Source: Cercis canadensis (lineage: Eukaryota; Streptophyta; Magnoliopsida; Fabales; Fabaceae). From it: 64,000 nucleotides of DNA. Position 1 is the stretch's first letter, and each line of letters begins with the position of its first letter. Shown in pieces: positions 35,369-46,687 of the stretch. The position numbers were made by a program, and so were the translations under genes. Below the pieces are notes generated by a model, which saw only the letters and a list, made by a program, of their open reading frames with translations, made no database searches and was not told where the DNA came from. The DNA lies in contig QAOA01000712.1 in assembly GCA_003255065.1 (NCBI GenBank), positions 12,055-76,054 of the forward strand, given 5' to 3'.

Positions 35369-36002
35369 CATTCACTGCATGCCTTGATATTTTGTGGAGT
35401 TCACGTGAATTTCGTAGAAACTTTTTCAATGAAGAGATTATTTCATTGTACACATATTCATTCAATGCCAAAATTTGCTGAGATTTACTGCGATTCTTTG
35501 CTTCATTCTTCAGAGATTTTTATGCATCTTGCTAAAACACGTTTTCTTTTTTGTCAGAGATTTTTTCGCTTATTGCCAAAACTTAAGACTTTTGTCAAAG
35601 ATTCTTCTGCACCTTGCTAACAGAGATTTTTCAGCACCTTGGTAAACTACGTTCTCTTTTGGTAGAGATATTTTCAACTAATGCCAAGATTTACAGAGAT
35701 TCCTTTGAAAAAAAAAGAGTATGCCAAAACCATCATCATTATGATATTTGACCAAGATTTTTTTCAAAAGGAAATTATGTTGTACTATTTATTTATTATT
35801 TTTTGTTTCCTTTATAAGTTTATATTGCTTGCCCTTCGTGTTTCATTCTTCCAAACATTCGTCAAGAAGTTTTGCTGCTCACTCTTCCTCTCCTTCTCTT
35901 CAGGCCTAATTTCCGGTTGTTGTCTTCTTCCTCTTGCCTATATATTACAGGTGCCAGTATTTTCTTATTCTTCTTTCCTTATACTTTTGTGTAGATTTGA
36001 TT
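35369..36002 (+). promoter_or_regulatory. Leader/promoter region of the element 3 aORF
   Basis: About 630 bp without a convincing gene. Degenerate ~50-bp repeats with CAGAGATTTTT and CACCTTGCTAA fill 35505-35700. A TATA-like TTTATAAGTTTATA lies near 35812. The pyrimidine-rich stretch before the ATG has an intron-like AG (TATATATTACAG at 35939-35950), comparable to the leader of the element 2 aORF. Confidence 0.4.
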
Positions 36003-36522
36003 ATGGCTTCGGATAGCGAGGGTTCCCAGAGTGAGTGTTCTTAGAGTGAATAGGTGCTCAGCAAGACATCCTCTGATCCAAATATTAGTGACAGTAATGA
36101 GGATATGACTGACGGGGTTAGTAGGGGGAGCGAGTTCTAGTGGGCAAGGTAGGATGTTTTCTCTTGGTGATTTCAAAACTTTAAGTTTTAAAATTGAAGT
36201 AGATGGTTTTCTTTTTCCTCTTTACCAATATGGTTCATTTTTACCTGTAAAGAGCAGTGACCGTCAACATGAAGTGGACTTCTAGTTGGTCATTTAGGTG
36301 GTATGAGAGAATGGGTGGGTGAAGAGGTTCTTAAGACTCGTTCGTCATACAGACATTCAGACGCAGTGATTGATGATTTAAGCGATTTTGACTAGGTTAA
36401 TAAAGAAAAACTGGCTGTAAAAATTTTTGTTGATAATACCCATCCCGTATGTGCTCCTCATGCTTGAGGCCGATCCTCTTTTACCATGTACAACTACGTT
36501 ATCAAACATGCCGACATCCGTC

Positions 36523-38006
36523 TGATGAACACACCTTTTATACAATAGTTACCCCTCATATTTAGTCTTTTAAACCTCTTTTGGGCTGAATTGAGTAGAC
36601 TTGGACCTCATTTCATGACTTTGGATCCAATTGTGCCTAATTGCATTTTTCAGCAATATTGAGAATTTTATGTTGTCTCTGTGTTTCATGTATATCTTTA
36701 GTTCTGGATGTCTAAAAATTCGGAGTCATACCTTGTAGGAAAACTGAGAGAATTATCTACAACTTTCATTCATGGCTCCAAAGCCAATTCGGATGTCCAG
36801 AAGGTCATATGCAGCCTAGAAGCCAGAGAAGACATGCTGTCGCAGGATCCTGACCTATATGCAGTGTTTAGGCCATAACTTGAGCTGTATATGTCATATG
36901 GACTTGAAACTGGTCCCATTGGAAAGCTAACAGACAGAGCTTCAATTGTTATAAGGTTTTCACCAGATTTTATATTGTAGATGGTCTTATTTACTGTCAA
37001 AGTTGGCTGATGGTTCCAGAAACCTGTTGGCACTTAAATGGGCCTAACTTCCTCATGACAAGTCCAAATGAGCCCAAACCAAAGCCCAATTAAAGCTAAG
37101 GCCCATGGGAATAAGTGTACCCTAAGGGCAATTTGGGTGTGCATGTAATTTTGGAGGTCTATATGTTCAGAAAGGGGCAACAGAAATTCATATTAGACAC
37201 TTAGGATATTTTAGACAGCTTTTGAAGTTTCCTTAGTCTTCAAGTTTTCTCTCTAGATATTTTGTAAGAACTTGGCTTCTCTTGTTCATGGAGGGCTAAT
37301 TCATCAAATCAATCCAGGTTTTTGGCTGTTCTGATTATTGATTCTAAGATTATGCTTTAATTGCTATTCATTCAATGATTAATCTACTTCTTGTTTCATC
37401 TAGACTATTCTGTTTGAATTGTTAAATTTGAATTTAGATCTTTATGTGTGATTGCTTAATTGCATGTGATTAAAGAGGAACTTAAAAAGTTAATTAATGT
37501 TTCTGAGCTTTTGGATGGATTAATTACCTTGGCTAGATCATGGACTTAGGTAAAACTGGACTTGAATGTTTGCTTAATTCATTTAGTCTTAGTTAAATCC
37601 GNGCCCAAAAGAGGTTTAAAAGACTAAGTATGAGGAATAACTATTGTATAAAAAGTGTGTTCATCACTTAACCAGTGGACATCCATAGAGGACTGAAAGG
37701 CTTCTTGATTTTTTTTAAAGGCCAAAAACATGGTTAATAATTGAATGGATCATTGGAAATCAAGGATGGATTAAAATTAGAATCAATTAAGACTTGGATT
37801 GGTTGTTTTCCCTAAAGTTTACCACTCATAATTAATTTCTGTTAAACACTTGAACAAACAAAATCCCCCTGTTTATATGCTTCTTAATATGATTCACTAC
37901 TCAGAATAATCATTTGGTTCGACTTAGGGCTGCCCTATGCTGCAAGTAGCTTAGGTAACCGACCATAAACTTTTACTAATTTGAGGAGCCTCGGCAGCTC
38001 ATCAAA
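36523..38006 (+). repeat. 5' LTR of the Athila-like element
   Basis: About 1.48 kb, TGATGAACAC...CAGCTCATCA. It contains an N at 37602. Right after the N, 37603-37666 is the inverted copy of the first 64 bp of the LTR, so the middle may be mis-joined. Part of it resembles the solo LTR at 27897-29380. Confidence 0.7.
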
Positions 38007-38010
38007 TTTT

Positions 38011-38030
38011 GGTGCCGTTGCCGGGGATTG
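38011..38030 (+). promoter_or_regulatory. Primer-binding site of the Athila-like element
   Basis: TTGGTGCCGTTGCCGGGGAT lies a few bases after the LTR end. This is the typical Athila-type site, usually assigned to tRNA-Asp (from memory), and differs from the site in the Tat-like elements here. Confidence 0.75.
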
Positions 38031-38690
38031 TTCTATCTTTGAATCAATATTATTAGTAGTAAAACTGACTTTTAATTTCCCCCTGATTCACTCTGCTTGT
38101 GTGTGAGTTTGTGTTCTTTTTAGGGTTTTGGCCACTTTTTCATTACTTTTTGGCCAAGTATCTATTCTGTGTGAGACTTGTGGCCACTGTTTTTCTTGCT
38201 TTGAGGTTCCCCTCAATGTTTTAGTTTGTCCTTGTGTGAATCATGTTAATTTGGTTCCATTTTTCCTTGTTTTCCCTTTGATTTGGCTTGAATTAGTGAT
38301 TTTTAGTTATACTGTTCTGACCAAAATTTTGTGCTCCGATTGGCCTGAAACTTGGTTAGTTGAAGGAAAATGGGCTAACAACCAACAGTCACTACCTTTG
38401 GCTGTGGGGTCTGTCTTTTTAAGCTAAATTCCACTGTTTTGACCACTTTTTTCTAATTTTTTTAAGATTTTTTATTTGATTTTTGAGTTCCATTTTCATC
38501 CACCTTTCATCCTGTGGTGATAGAAAAAATTTTAAAAATGTTTAGATACCTTTTCTAGTCTTATTTTGGTGTCTTTTTGCCTTTGTTTTGTGTTTTTGGT
38601 GTGTTTCAGTTTTAGCTAAATTCTATCAGTTTTGTGTGTTTTATTATATTGTGGTGTGTTTAGGCATCTAGCCACTGATTTGCATGGTGT
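38031..38690 (+). other. Leader of the Athila-like element
   Basis: About 660 bp between the primer-binding site and gag. T-rich with many short ORFs, of which none shows a motif. Confidence 0.5.
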
Positions 38691-41644
38691 ATGACTAGGT
38701 CTTCTCTTGAATTACTTGAAGTAGACCCTGAAATAGAGAGAACCTTGCATACACTTAATAGAGCACATAGGGCTGTTGGTAGTTTAGAACCAACCATGGC
38801 TGACAATAGACCTCCTATTGTTATTCCTGTTGTTGATCCTCTTGATGAAGGTAATAGAGCTGGAAATAATAATAATAACATGCAAGCTAGAGATAGAACT
38901 CTTAAGGAATTGGTTACCCCTGATGTTGCTTACCAACCTTTAGGGATCCAATATCCTGAAATTGATACTGTTTTCAAATTGAAATCTAGATTGATACACT
39001 TGCTGCCAAAGTTTCATGGTCTTGCAGGTGAAGATCCTCATAAACATTTAAAGGAATTCCATGTGGTTTGTTCCATAATGAGGCCACAAGGAATCTCTGA
39101 AGAGCAGATCAAGTTGAGAGCATTCCCTTTCTCTCTTGTTGATGCAGCTAAAGATTGGCTCTTTTACTTGTCACAAGGTTTGGTCAGAAATTGGAGTGAC
39201 ATGAAGAAGCTGTTCCTGGCAAAGTTCTTCCCTGCATCCAGAACTGCTGCTATTCGAAAAGACATATGTGGCATAAGGCAACTGCCAGGGGAGACATTGC
39301 ACGAATATTGGGAGAGGTTTACCAAGCTATGCTCAAGCTGCCTTCATCACCAGAAAAGTGATTAACTTTTGATACAATACTTTTATGAGGGCTTGTCACC
39401 TTCGGATAGAAGTAACATTGATTCTGCTAGTGGAGGAGCATTAGTGGATAAAACACCAGCTGCGGCCAGAGCTTTGATTTCTAATATGGCAGAAAATTTT
39501 CAACAGTTTGGTGTCAGGATGATTCATTCCACCAGGGGAGTCAATGAAGTTGGTGTATCACTGGCTGACCAACAAAGAATGGAGCACAGACTTGATGAAT
39601 TGACCTCCTTGGTCAGACAGTTAGCAGTAGGGTGACAAGTATCCACACCTCAACCTGCAAACTTGTGTGACATTTGCACTTGTCCATCCCATCGCACAGA
39701 CGCGTGACCTACACTTCAAGATAGAGATTCTGGATTTCAGGATCCCTCTGTAGCTGCAGTAGGTTTTTTTCCTGGTCGACCCCAATTCCAACCACAACAG
39801 CAACCTAGATATGATCCATACTCCAACACTTATAACCCTGGTTGGAGGGATCATCCAAATTTCAGATATGGCAATGCTGCAGCACCATAACAGCAGTCCT
39901 CCCAACAGTAGCAGCAGCAGTATAGGTAACCATTCGGATAACAGAGCCAATTTCAGCCAGCTAGGCAGAGCCAGTTTCAACAAACTAGGCCACCATTCCA
40001 GTAGCAGCCTATGCAACCAGCCAACCCGTCAACATCCAAACCTGAGCTTTCATTGGAAGATTTGGTGAAGCAAATGGCCACCAGTAACCTTCAATTTCAG
40101 CAGAGGGCAGAGTCCACCATGCAGATTCTGAAAACACAGATTGGACAATTGGCATCTACTGTGAGTCAATTGCAATCCCAGGGTTCTGGTACACTTCCTT
40201 CTCAGACCATTCCTAATCCAAATGAAAATAATGTGAGTGCAATCACTCTTAGGAATGGTAAGTCAATTCCAGACCCTGTACCTCTAATTCAGAGTAAACC
40301 AAGTGTGCCAGTTCCACTTGTTGCTGACCCTAGCAGTTCCAGCCAGCGCACTAGTAGTTCTACTTCAGAGATGCCACAGCAGAAGCCTACATATTCTGCG
40401 CCTCTTCCCTTTCCACAGAGAGCCACTCAGTCTAAGAAAACCGATGAGGCTGACAAGGACAGAGAGCTTCTGGAGACTTTTAGGAAAGTGGAAATCAACA
40501 TTCCATTGCTAGATGCTATCAAGCAAATTCCTAAATATGTCAAATTTCTTAAGGAATTATGCACCCAGAGGAGGCGTCTGAAGGGCAATAAGCGAATTAA
40601 CATGAGTCAGAACGTTTCGGCCCTTATTCAGCCTATGCCCCACAAATGCAAGGATCCAGGAACTTTCACAATTCCATGTGTTATAGGCAAATCCAAGTTT
40701 GAGCATGTCATGCTAGACCTTGGTGCTTCCATTAATGTGATGCTTATGTCTGTGTTTAGTTCTCTTGGACTAGGACCCTTGAGAGCTACTGGTGTTATGA
40801 TTCAATTAGCAAACAGGAGCAGTGCATATCCAGCTGGATTGATTGAAGATGTGTTAGTCAGAGTTGATGAGCTAATCTTCCCTACTGATTTTTACATTCT
40901 GGAGATAGAGGGACAGTCAAAATCTAGCAAGGCTCTACTCATTCTGGGCAGACCATTCCTCAAGACTGCGCGGACCAAGATTGATGTGTATGCAGGAACT
41001 CTATCTATGGAGTTTGGAGACTCTGTTGTGCAGTTCAATATTTTTGAGCCTATGCAGCATTCCATGGATGAGCACTCCTTTCACATTGATTTGATTGATG
41101 ATCTAGTTGGGGATGCGTATGATGAGCTCTGTGCTGACTTCCCAGATTTGGTTGGTGTTGATGACCCTCTTCGATGCCCCTCCTATCCTGATTGTGATGG
41201 TGATGTACCTTGTGCTGTATATGCTGAGATATCTGCCTTCTTGAGCAATCCTGATTCTATATGCTGCAGTTGTGGTGATTCTGCTTGTTCTACTTGTTCT
41301 GAGATTGCGCCATTTTTAGAAAGAGATGACTCTATCACAGAGGCTGTGGTCGTTGATGATCTTGCAGAGTTAATGGATGTGTATGAGGAGCTATGTTCTG
41401 AATTCTCTGACTTTGTGGGTATAGAGGATTATGTCCAGTGCCATTCACATGCTATTTGTGATGGTGATATGAGCTGTGCTATCTGTGCTGAAATTTCTAC
41501 ATTTTTAAACGATGACAATCCTGGTGAATCTGAATTTGAATTTGGTTCTGGTTCCGGTTCTGGTTTTGATTCTGAGGCCTTAGCAGATGACTCTACAGGG
41601 GCAACCCAAGACTTCATGAGAGTGGTCTTTGACCCCGGTATCTA
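38691..41644 (+). pseudogene. Gag-protease of the Athila-like element
   Basis: Gag starts at 38691 (MTRSSLELLEVDPEIE) and includes PKFHGLAGEDPHKHLKEF and LPGETLHEYWERFTKL, the classic plant gag core. The frame continues through in-frame stops at 39363-39365 (TAA) and 39633-39635 (TGA) and several CAA/CAG-to-stop changes around 39705-40005 in a Gln-rich stretch. It is then open from 40011 to 41644. The protease region has the active-site MLDLGASINVMLM and LILGRPFLKTARTKID. An acidic, Cys-rich tail with two related stretches (DELCADFPDLVGVDD; EELCSEFSDFVGIED) follows, ending FDPGI. No polymerase follows. The aspartate of the protease is preserved, although the polypeptide is interrupted. Confidence 0.85.
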
Positions 41645-42294
41645 GCTGTGTTTGCTGCACATAATCGGAAGATGATACCTTGAGCTTCAGGGGAGTGCAT
41701 TTTCTGTTTATATTACTATAATTATATTATGTTTTCAGTTTTTTGTTTTTGTTTTTGTTTATGTTTTATGTTGTTCATTTTATTTTTAATTTTCTGTTCT
41801 TGATGTCATTACTGCTTTCTCTTACCCCACATGCATGCGGGAAGTTTTGTCATTTCTTGGATATGCAATTTTTTACCGGCGCTTCATCAAACACGATAGT
41901 CATCCCGCTATCTAGCCTTCTGCAGAAAGATGTGGAGTTTCTGTTTGATCAGAAATGCATGGAAGCTTTTAACCACCGCAAGCCATTCTGTGAGGGCGCT
42001 TAGGAGGACATCGTGGAGGAGGTCCACTTGCAAGATGCCATCTACCTCCCCTGATAAAGATGTTTCTTCTCTCTCTTTACTTTACTTGTCCTTATGTGAC
42101 TGCTTGCTATTAATTGTCATATGTTGCTACTTTTTGAAGTTTTTACATTGAGGACAATGTAAAATTTAAGTGTGGGGGAGGGATTTCTGTATAGCTTAGT
42201 TGTTTTATTATTTTCTGATTAGTTGATTAGTTTAGTTTTTACATAGAGATTGCTGTTTAGTTGATTAGTTTTATGTTTACTTTACTATTTCTGT
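41645..42294 (+). other. 3' internal region of the Athila-like element
   Basis: No gene. It contains the familiar Athila end sequence AGGACAATGTAAAATTTAAG followed by TGTGGGGGAGGG (about 42150-42182), a likely polypurine tract. The truncated 3' LTR begins about 110 bp later at a TTCTGTT shared with the 5' LTR, consistent with a deletion. Confidence 0.55.
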
Positions 42295-42946
42295 TAATTT
42301 GTTGTTTCTGTTTAAACACTTGAATAAACAAAACCCCCTGTTTATATGCTTCTTAATATGATTCACTACTCAGAATAATCATTTGGTTCGACTGAGGGAT
42401 GCCCTATGTTGCAAGTAGCTTAGGTAACCGACCTTAAACTTTTACTAATTTGAGGAGCCTCGACAGCTCATCACCGTCTTCCTTTTACTCCATTCCAAGT
42501 GTCTATTCTTCATTTTCTGAGAGTCGCTCATTCTCAACTTCATCCCAATTCTTGGGGGTATATGCGAGCCTTTGAGATATTATGTGACTATCTAGGATTG
42601 ATTACTTGTATTAGGTCCTTTTTTTTTATTTTTTTTAAGATAGCTTCCCACACCGGTGGTTGGGTATCCTTAGGAGCTATACGGGATAGAAAATTTCTAT
42701 AACTGCTAACTTCTTCTGCTAAGAGGTGGAAAGAGTTATTTTTTCGAATTCGTTTGAAGAGTAAGGATGGTACTACAACATTTTATTTTAATGATAGTAG
42801 TAAATTGCTGTTTCCCTTCAATTGGTATAATAATGTCCGAACTCCTTCTCCGCCAAAGCTATCTGATTGGGACCCAGCAGTGCAACGGACTATTTACATA
42901 TTTTCACACTTCATCTCTTCTCCACTAAAAGTATCAGATATCTTAG

Positions 42947-43353
42947 GTAGGTGACTTTTTTTTTTTTTTTTTATGGATAGTAATTTGGGTGAACAGTGTT
43001 TTTGGAAGGTGAATAGTGTAATGGGAGAGGTTGAACAGTACCTCGTTCATGAACAGTGTATTTTTGTGCTGTGGGCGAGGTTGAACAGTGCAGTACCTCG
43101 GCCATGAACAGTTTTTTTTTTTTTTTTTTCTGTGAGCGAGGTTGAACAGTACCTCGGCCATGAACAATATTTTTTTTGCTGTGGGCGAGGTTGAACAGTA
43201 CTGAGTGAACAGTACCTCGGCCATGAACAGTATTTTTGTTGTGGGCGAGGTTGAACAGTGCCAGGTGAACAGTACCTCAGCCATGAACAGTGCTTTTTTT
43301 TTTTTTTGTGCAAGCTAGTCATCATCTTTGGTTTTCCATTTTTGTGTTTACAG
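42947..43353 (+). repeat. Intron of the element 3 aORF with GAACAGT repeats
   Basis: 407-bp GT-AG intron (GTAGGTGAC...GTGTTTACAG), against 68 bp in element 2. The added length is a tandem array of about 50-65 bp units with GAGGTTGAACAGTACCTCGG and CCATGAACAGT, separated by T runs. Overlapping minus-strand ORFs here are repeat shadows. Confidence 0.75.
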
Positions 43354-44126
43354 GTGGAGATATGCCTCGTGTTGACAAGAAAAAAATCCTGCAGAGAAAA
43401 AATGAACAAGGAGAAGGTTCTAGTGACAGAGGAAAGGCTCCATCCAAAAGTTCTCCATTGCGAAGGAGTGGTCCATTATGTCGTGGTGGCGGTGTTCACT
43501 CACGCATAGCCCATGGATTTCCCTCTAGGGGTCAAGAGACAATTTCTCCAATTCCTACACCTGTTGTCCCACATGTGCTTTCACCTCCGACAAGTCTTCT
43601 AGTTGTTATTTCTGTAGGTGATTCATTTGTAGCAGACAAGCGTCGTCGGGTTGTTGATCCTCCAATTGGTCCGGATGTTCCTTTTCAAGGGTATGGTGAA
43701 GATGGACGATATATTCAAAATTTTCCCTTTAGTGACTTTCATGCTCATGTTACAAGTGTTACAGATCCCTTGTTCAGTATGTGGAATCGGGGTATGGATA
43801 TCTCTACAGTCATGGGTGATTATCTATCTTCTGACATGGACAAAAAGAACCTGCGACAGGTGCCAACAACATCTGTGATTAAATTCTGTCAAAGACACAT
43901 GTTGCGTTCTGCCACAGCCATGGAGCATCTTTGTGGGGAGTTCTACGCCAATCTAGACAGCATTGAGAGGATGGTTGGTGAGGTAGAATCTGTTAAGCAG
44001 AAGCTGTTCGAAGCTGAGACTAACTGTAAGGAATTACAAAGGGATGTTTAAATGGCCACTTTTGACAAGAAAGAGTGGGAAGGGGCTAAGGTTGCGTGGG
44101 ATTATGAGAAAAGAAGGTTGGAAAAG

Positions 44127-45862
44127 TGTTACGTAAAATGTGAACACAAGTGCACGTGCCGTAATCAAGTAATAAAGAAGTGAGACAAAGTATCGTCCCA
44201 CGGAGACTGTGGTTACTAAGTACCAAAATTATGCATATTCTAATTTTATCTAGACAAGTGATAGGTGAATTATGATGATATTTAAATGCAAAACAGTAAA
44301 CAAAGAATAATTGCTGTAAAATTGAGTAGGAATATGATGAGAGAATATCTAGGATGTCGATTTCACCGTAGCTAGTCTGAATCTTTATTCCTAATTTATT
44401 AATCAACAACAATCTCTCTAATTGCTAGCCAAGAACCCTAAGATATTTATTAGCCTTTCCCAAGGTCAAATAAATATATTCCCAACTATGAATCCACTAT
44501 ATTCCTATGTGAATTACGAATAATCTCAGAATTCAATTCGTTCTATGGTTCTTTTTAATGGCTACATAAACCATAACGGCATATTCCTATCCCTTATGTA
44601 ATTTATGTTCTTAATCCCTATAGTCTTCAATTACAATTAACCTTCCAGTCTTATTGTAATTACAAACTCATCTAAATTGATGGCCAGTCAAACAGAAGCA
44701 TTAAGTATGGAGATCAAGAAGTCAATTTAAGAAGATTTTCGTTTGATTTCTTTATTAGAAATAACAATCCATCATAAGCTAGGCTACATCTCCACCCTAG
44801 ATGGTGGAATTAGTTCATATTCAAGATAGAAAATAAACTCACAACCAGATTACACATCAGAAACAGAGNNNNNTTATTGTAATTACAAACTCATCTAAAT
44901 TGATGGCCAGTCAAACAGAAGCATTAAGTATGGAGATCAAGAAGTCAATTTAAGAAGATTGTCGTTTGATTTCTTTATTAGAAATAACAATCCATCATAA
45001 GCTAGGCTACATCTCCACCCTAGATGGTGGAATTAGTTCATATTCAAGATAGAAAATAAACTCACAACCAGATTACACATCAGAAACAGAGGAAAGGAAG
45101 AATTGAACTCTTGGTGATGCCGATTCGACGCCCAAAGACTCTGATCTTCAAGCTTGAATCCTCTTCTATTCTTGCCTCCTCTCTCAAAAGTGTGGAACCC
45201 TAAATTAGACTTTAAGAGTCCTATTTATAGGTCATAGGAAGTTTAGGAGAAAAAGGAAATAAATTAAAATAGAATTCCTAGTAAAATTAGGAAGTTAAAA
45301 GGTCAAATCACGAGTTGACCGCCGGGGGGCTGCAGCCTTGGGTTTGGGCGCTGCAGCGCCCTGAAGTTTGCTTGACGGGCGCTGCGGCGTCCTTCTTTCT
45401 GGATTTCAGTCTCTAATTGCTGAAGCTAGGGCGCTGCGGCGCCTGGTGTAGGGCGCTGTGGCGCCTCCTCTTCTCGTGCTGGGGCGCTGTGGCGCCCAGT
45501 ATAGGGGGCTGCGGCGCCCTTCCTTCTGCTCTCAGTTTCCAGCTTCCTGAACATAGGGCGCTGCGGCGCCTGATGTAGGGCGCTGTGGCGCCCTTCCTTG
45601 CTGAAATTTGTCTTGTTTACGCATTGGGGCGCTGTGGCGCCCTGAGTGGGGGCTGCGGCGCCCAAGTCTTGCCTTCAATTCCAACTTGCATGATTTTCTT
45701 TATTTCTTGTCCCAAATTTCTCCAAAATAGCTTCCATAGTTCCCTAAACATAAACCTACAAAAATGAGACTTAAATCATGAAAACCTATCCTAAAATGCT
45801 CGAGAATAGACAAGAATCAAACAAGAACATTAGGCGATAAACGGTATAAAATCCTCTTATCA
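44127..45862 (-). mobile_element. Solo LTR in the aORF of element 3
   Basis: Minus-strand LTR with target duplication AAAAG (44122-44126 and 45863-45867). On the minus strand it begins TGATAAGAGGATTTTA and ends ...CATTTTACGTAACA, with CCGTGGGACGATACTTTGTC near the end, as in the other Athila-type LTRs. An NNNNN (44869-44873) is flanked by a 218-bp direct duplication (44651-44868/44874-45091), so the true length is probably about 1.5 kb. It splits the aORF coiled coil. Confidence 0.87.
45325..45665. repeat. Cluster of GC-rich near-palindromes in the solo LTR
   Basis: About ten copies of GGGCGCTGYGGCGCC or close variants within 340 bp of otherwise AT-rich DNA (examples at 45349, 45429, 45452, 45482, 45557, 45579, 45627). 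The ORF at 45426-45665 is an artefact of this repeat. Confidence 0.75.
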
Positions 45863-46199
45863 AAAAGTTATTTGAGGATAAAGATGTTGAGCTGGTTGAG
45901 GCAAGAGAAAGGTTGAGTGAATGTCAGATGCGCTTATCCGAGAAAGAGAATGAGATTGAGGGTGTGAAGGATACTATGCAAAAGGAGATAGATGAGATGA
46001 AGATGACCATGGATCATGCGAACACTGACACTTATGCTGAGGGGATGATGTTTGGTTTTAATAACTATATTGAACAAGTTCGGCTCTAGTTTAGAGATTT
46101 AAATACTGGCGAAGACAAGCTAAACCCATACAAAATTGTGAAAGATGGAGCACTATGTGATGAAGAAGAGGACGTTGATAATGTTTCTTAGGGCAAGCT

Positions 46200-46200
<1 letters not shown>

Positions 46201-46236
<36 letters not shown>
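46201..46236. repeat. Poly(T) tract
   Basis: About 36 consecutive T directly after the last aORF codons of element 3. Confidence 0.9.
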
Positions 46237-46239
<3 letters not shown>

Positions 46240-46687
46240 GTCCAAGCTTGCTTGAAAGAGTTTGCTTGGGTGAGCTTTGCGAGTTCTCCCTTCTATCTTG
46301 TAATGTAATTTTTAATTTAAATAAAGTAGACTATTCGGTCAATGACTAGTAATACATTTTTCTTGTTTTTGTCTTGAACTAGCTTCCATGTAAGGTCTTT
46401 GAAATGTCGCTATTGAATGACTTGTTTTCGGAGTGTGGGGGCTTTTTTGCTCTACCACATTCCGGTTTATTGTCCTATGGACATTAACATGTTCGGTTTC
46501 ATGGGGGCTTATAGCTCTACCGTATACCAGTTTTACATCCTTTAGACGATGTCAGAATGATTTTTTAACTTCATTCTTGATATAGAAAATATTTCTTGGA
46601 ATTTGGATTTGATTTATTCATGAAAACTTCGTAACCAAAGTGTGTGAAAAGTCATAACACACTTGAAAATCAAATTCTATGCACTCA
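46237..46687. other. Junction between aORF and gag-pol ends in element 3
   Basis: Contains AATAAA at 46320-46325 for the aORF. Two related ~70-bp segments follow, with TGGGGGCTTTTTTGCTCTACC (about 46436) and ATGGGGGCTTATAGCTCTACC (about 46501). This is the place occupied by 62-bp arrays in elements 1/2, but the sequence is different. Confidence 0.5.

Larger units (their letters stand above)
36523..42473 (+). mobile_element. Athila-like LTR element with only gag and protease (TR-GAG-like)
   Basis: Plus-strand insertion in the aORF of element 3, with target duplication CCGTC (36518-36522 and 42474-42478). Outer ends are TGATGAACAC and AGCTCATCA. The 5' LTR runs to 38006. The 3' LTR is cut to about 180 bp (from about 42295), matching 37837-38006. 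The primer-binding site is at 38011-38030. The only coding part is gag plus protease (38691-41644). Reverse transcriptase, RNase H and integrase are absent. A plant group of gag-only LTR elements (TR-GAG) is known; this one fits, or it is an Athila copy with a large internal deletion. Confidence 0.82.
36003..46190 (+). pseudogene. Antisense ORF of element 3, split by two retroelement insertions
   Basis: Homologue of the element 2 aORF. Starts MASDSEGSQSECS with stops soon after (TAG at 36042-36044). Pieces are 36003-36522, 42479-42946, 43354-44126 and 45868-46190. The core motif LHPNSWGYMRAFEILCDYL (about 42530-42590) aligns with LHVNGWGFLRAFQKMCELL of element 2. The phase-1 intron (42947-43353) is at the equivalent position. 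After it come a Lys/Ser-rich linker, a coiled coil and the ending VKDGALCDEEEDVDN, which parallels the acidic tail of element 2. A poly(A) signal follows at 46320-46325. Several in-frame stops show it was already decaying or decayed after the insertions. Confidence 0.8.

Noticed and set aside
45426-45665. 79-codon minus-strand ORF rich in GAAAP repeats
   Set aside because: Low-complexity translation of the GGCGCTGYGGCGCC repeat cluster.
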